NCBI GenBank assembly: GCA_030600975.1
Contig: JAUVUL010000097.1
Coordinates: 1 to 6,865, forward strand
From: Candidatus Aegiribacteria sp.
GTDB taxonomy: Bacteria; Fermentibacterota; Fermentibacteria; Fermentibacterales; JCC-6
Direction of reading: 5' to 3'
DNA: 6,865 bases
The notes beneath the pieces are model-generated. The model was not told the DNA's origin. It did no database searches and was given only the letters and a program-made list of their open reading frames with translations. The position numbers and the translations under genes are program-made. Below, in pieces: positions 5,967 to 6,865 of the stretch (position 1 is its first letter; the number at the start of each line of letters is the position of its first letter).

Positions 5967-6589
5967 AGGAAAGGATTATTTCTTCTCTCTTCAGCTATGG
6001 TGGTTTCGGGACCGTGACCGGGATGTACGATGGTATCGCCGGGAAGAACAAGGAGTTTCTCTCTGATTGAGGAAATCAGCAGGTCGTAATCCCCGCCAGG
6101 AAGGTCAGTCCTTCCTATTGATCCCTCGAAAAGCGCGTCTCCGGTGAATACATGCCCTGGTAAATAGATACTTATCCCGCCGGGAGAATGACCCGGTGTG
6201 TGAATTATTCCAAGTCGGAGCCTACCTGATTTGATCTCTTCTCCGCCCTGAAGCAGGTCGGTGGGCTCGGGTGAATCTTCAAACGACATGCTCCAGTAAT
6301 CAGCATGCTCCCTGGCATTCCTGAGGTAATGCAGATCATCTGCATGAAGGTAAAGTCGGAGAGAATCCATACCAGCCATCAGGTAAGCGTTTCCACCGAT
6401 ATGATCGAAATGCCCGTGAGTATCTATCAGCGCAACCGGATTCAGATCAAGCCTTCCAAGTGTTTCAACGATTCTTTCCCCGTGACCTCCGGGATCGATG
6501 ATCACGCACTCGCGCGAATGGGGGCATCCGACTATGTAGCAGTTCACATCAAGAGGGCCGGTGGGGATCCTGCGTACGATGGGTTCCAT
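5960..6589 (-). CDS. Metallo-beta-lactamase-fold hydrolase, glyoxalase II-like (GloC/YcbL type)
   Basis: This 209-residue cytosolic enzyme shows the complete binuclear-metal ligand set (numbered from MEPIVRR): H58, H60, D62 and H63 in THGHFDHIGG, H134 in TPGHSPGG, the bridging D151 in FTGDALFEGSIGRTD, and H192 in HPGHGPETT. Length, the GSIGRTDLPGGD block and the ERRNNPFL ending all match the short type II glyoxalase group represented by E. coli GloC (YcbL). The expected reaction is hydrolysis of a thioester such as S-lactoylglutathione or another acyl thiol; the actual thiol used by this organism is unknown. The open frame runs back to 6655, but the ATG at 6589 has GAGGT eight bases upstream and begins at the conserved fold, while the extension is unlike the family and covers a palindrome. 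It ends convergent with, and overlapping, the DUF2259 gene. Confidence 0.9.
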   Translation of the reverse strand: MEPIVRRIPTGPLDVNCYIVGCPHSRECVIIDPGGHGERIVETLGRLDLNPVALIDTHGHFDHIGGNAYLMAGMDSLRLYLHADDLHYLRNAREHADYWSMSFEDSPEPTDLLQGGEEIKSGRLRLGIIHTPGHSPGGISIYLPGHVFTGDALFEGSIGRTDLPGGDYDLLISSIREKLLVLPGDTIVHPGHGPETTIAEERRNNPFLH

Positions 6590-6597
6590 AATTAACA

Positions 6598-6602
6598 ACC
6601 TC
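6598..6602 (-). promoter_or_regulatory. Ribosome binding site fixing the hydrolase start
   Basis: GAGGT on the minus strand stands eight bases before the ATG at 6589 and supports this start over the in-frame ATG 22 codons upstream. Confidence 0.6.
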
Positions 6603-6616
6603 GTGTATCTTGCTGA

Positions 6617-6635
6617 TGAACAGTTATCCTGTTCA
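6617..6635. promoter_or_regulatory. Interrupted palindrome upstream of the hydrolase (putative operator)
   Basis: TGAACAG (6617-6623) and CTGTTCA (6629-6635) form a perfect seven-pair inverted repeat around TTATC, 28 bases before the hydrolase start. A second small inverted repeat, TTCAA-TATGC-TTGAA, overlaps it at 6632-6646. No T-run follows on either strand, which speaks against an intrinsic terminator for the upstream gene. The GAAC/GTTC half-sites recall some regulator boxes, but the spacing does not fit the B. subtilis SOS box (GAAC-N4-GTTC), so no regulator is named. Confidence 0.4.
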
Positions 6636-6782
6636 ATATGCTTGAATATAATCAAATGAACATACGGTTTCTTCTCTTGGTGACAGGAAATTGTGTTTGT
6701 AGGGAATTTACTATAAATCTAGTAACTTCACTGATTATAATATGATTAATCTATTAATTATACCAGTAGTTGAAAAATTGTG

Positions 6783-6865
6783 CTACTTCTCCGAGAAGAA
6801 GCCTGCAACATCGGCGGGGCCTGTACCGGTTATTCTGAAGAAGATATCCCGGAGATCTTCCCCAC
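6783..6865 (-). CDS. 3' end of a gene, possibly an ABC transporter ATP-binding protein (partial)
   Basis: The last 26 codons before a TAG stop (6783-6785) are open to the window edge and read GEDLRDIFFRITGTG then PADVAGFFSEK. The LRDIFFRITG segment resembles the LEDVFLRLTG ending common in ATP-binding subunits of ABC-2-type exporters. The codons are GC-richer than the AT-rich spacer that begins right after the stop. The catalytic motifs lie outside the window, so the family call is tentative. A 193-base gap separates it from the hydrolase on the same strand; apart from the palindrome and AT-rich inverted repeats such as TTACTA-TAAATC-TAGTAA (6708-6725), I see nothing in it. Confidence 0.5.
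   Translation of the reverse strand, partial: GEDLRDIFFRITGTGPADVAGFFSEK

Noticed and set aside
6617..6635. Palindrome read as a LexA/SOS box
   Set aside because: The half-sites GAAC/GTTC are right for the Gram-positive box but are separated by nine rather than four bases, and the E. coli form does not fit either.
6657..6746. Short plus-strand frame starting MNIRFLLLVTGNC that looks like a lipoprotein leader
   Set aside because: It is only about 29 codons, lacks a good ribosome site, and ends inside AT-rich spacer.

Overview
This window is a chromosomal stretch from a Gram-negative bacterium. It carries six complete protein genes, the 3' end of a seventh at the right edge, and several non-coding stretches with candidate regulatory palindromes. 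The organism cannot be named from the sequence. The mix of families (a GNAT-like protein common in Bacteroidetes-type genomes, a DUF2259-type secreted protein of the kind known from spirochaetes, a TMTC-like membrane glycosyltransferase, and a zinc-ribbon protein with a pilin-like exterior), together with AGGAG-type ribosome binding sites and two GTG starts, suggests an uncultured lineage of the FCB or spirochaete neighbourhood. That placement is inference. I see no CRISPR array, tRNA, rRNA, insertion sequence or phage gene.

Left part (1-2732): a GNAT-like acyltransferase (71-1198, +) is followed by an AT-rich 145-base gap that separates it from a convergent gene. That gene (1344-2732, -) encodes a multi-pass GT-C/TMTC-like glycosyltransferase that starts at GTG and looks more AT-rich than its neighbours. 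Its upstream region has a good sigma-70-like promoter with a palindrome covering the -35 to -10 interval.

Middle (2733-5213): a 448-base stretch without a convincing gene holds small palindromes and short direct repeats. Next comes a likely two-gene minus-strand operon: a Sad/GabD1-type aldehyde dehydrogenase (3710-5089), then, 34 bases downstream, a small zinc-ribbon membrane protein with a pilin-like outer part (3181-3660 or 3675). The dehydrogenase is divergent from the next gene across about 124 bases.

Right part (5214-6865): a secreted DUF2259-like protein (5214-5966, +) converges with a GloC/YcbL-type metallo-beta-lactamase-fold hydrolase (5960-6589, -), and their stop codons overlap. 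A 19-base interrupted palindrome lies just upstream of the hydrolase. Beyond it, the last 26 codons of a minus-strand gene run off the edge; their ending resembles an ABC transporter ATPase.

The genes do not form one recognisable pathway. The aldehyde dehydrogenase and the hydrolase both fit reactive-carbonyl or semialdehyde metabolism, while the glycosyltransferase, pilin-like protein and DUF2259 protein act at the envelope. I did not find a clear new multi-gene system. The least familiar items are the zinc-ribbon/pilin-like protein, the TPR-less TMTC-like protein with its promoter palindrome, and the palindrome upstream of the hydrolase.
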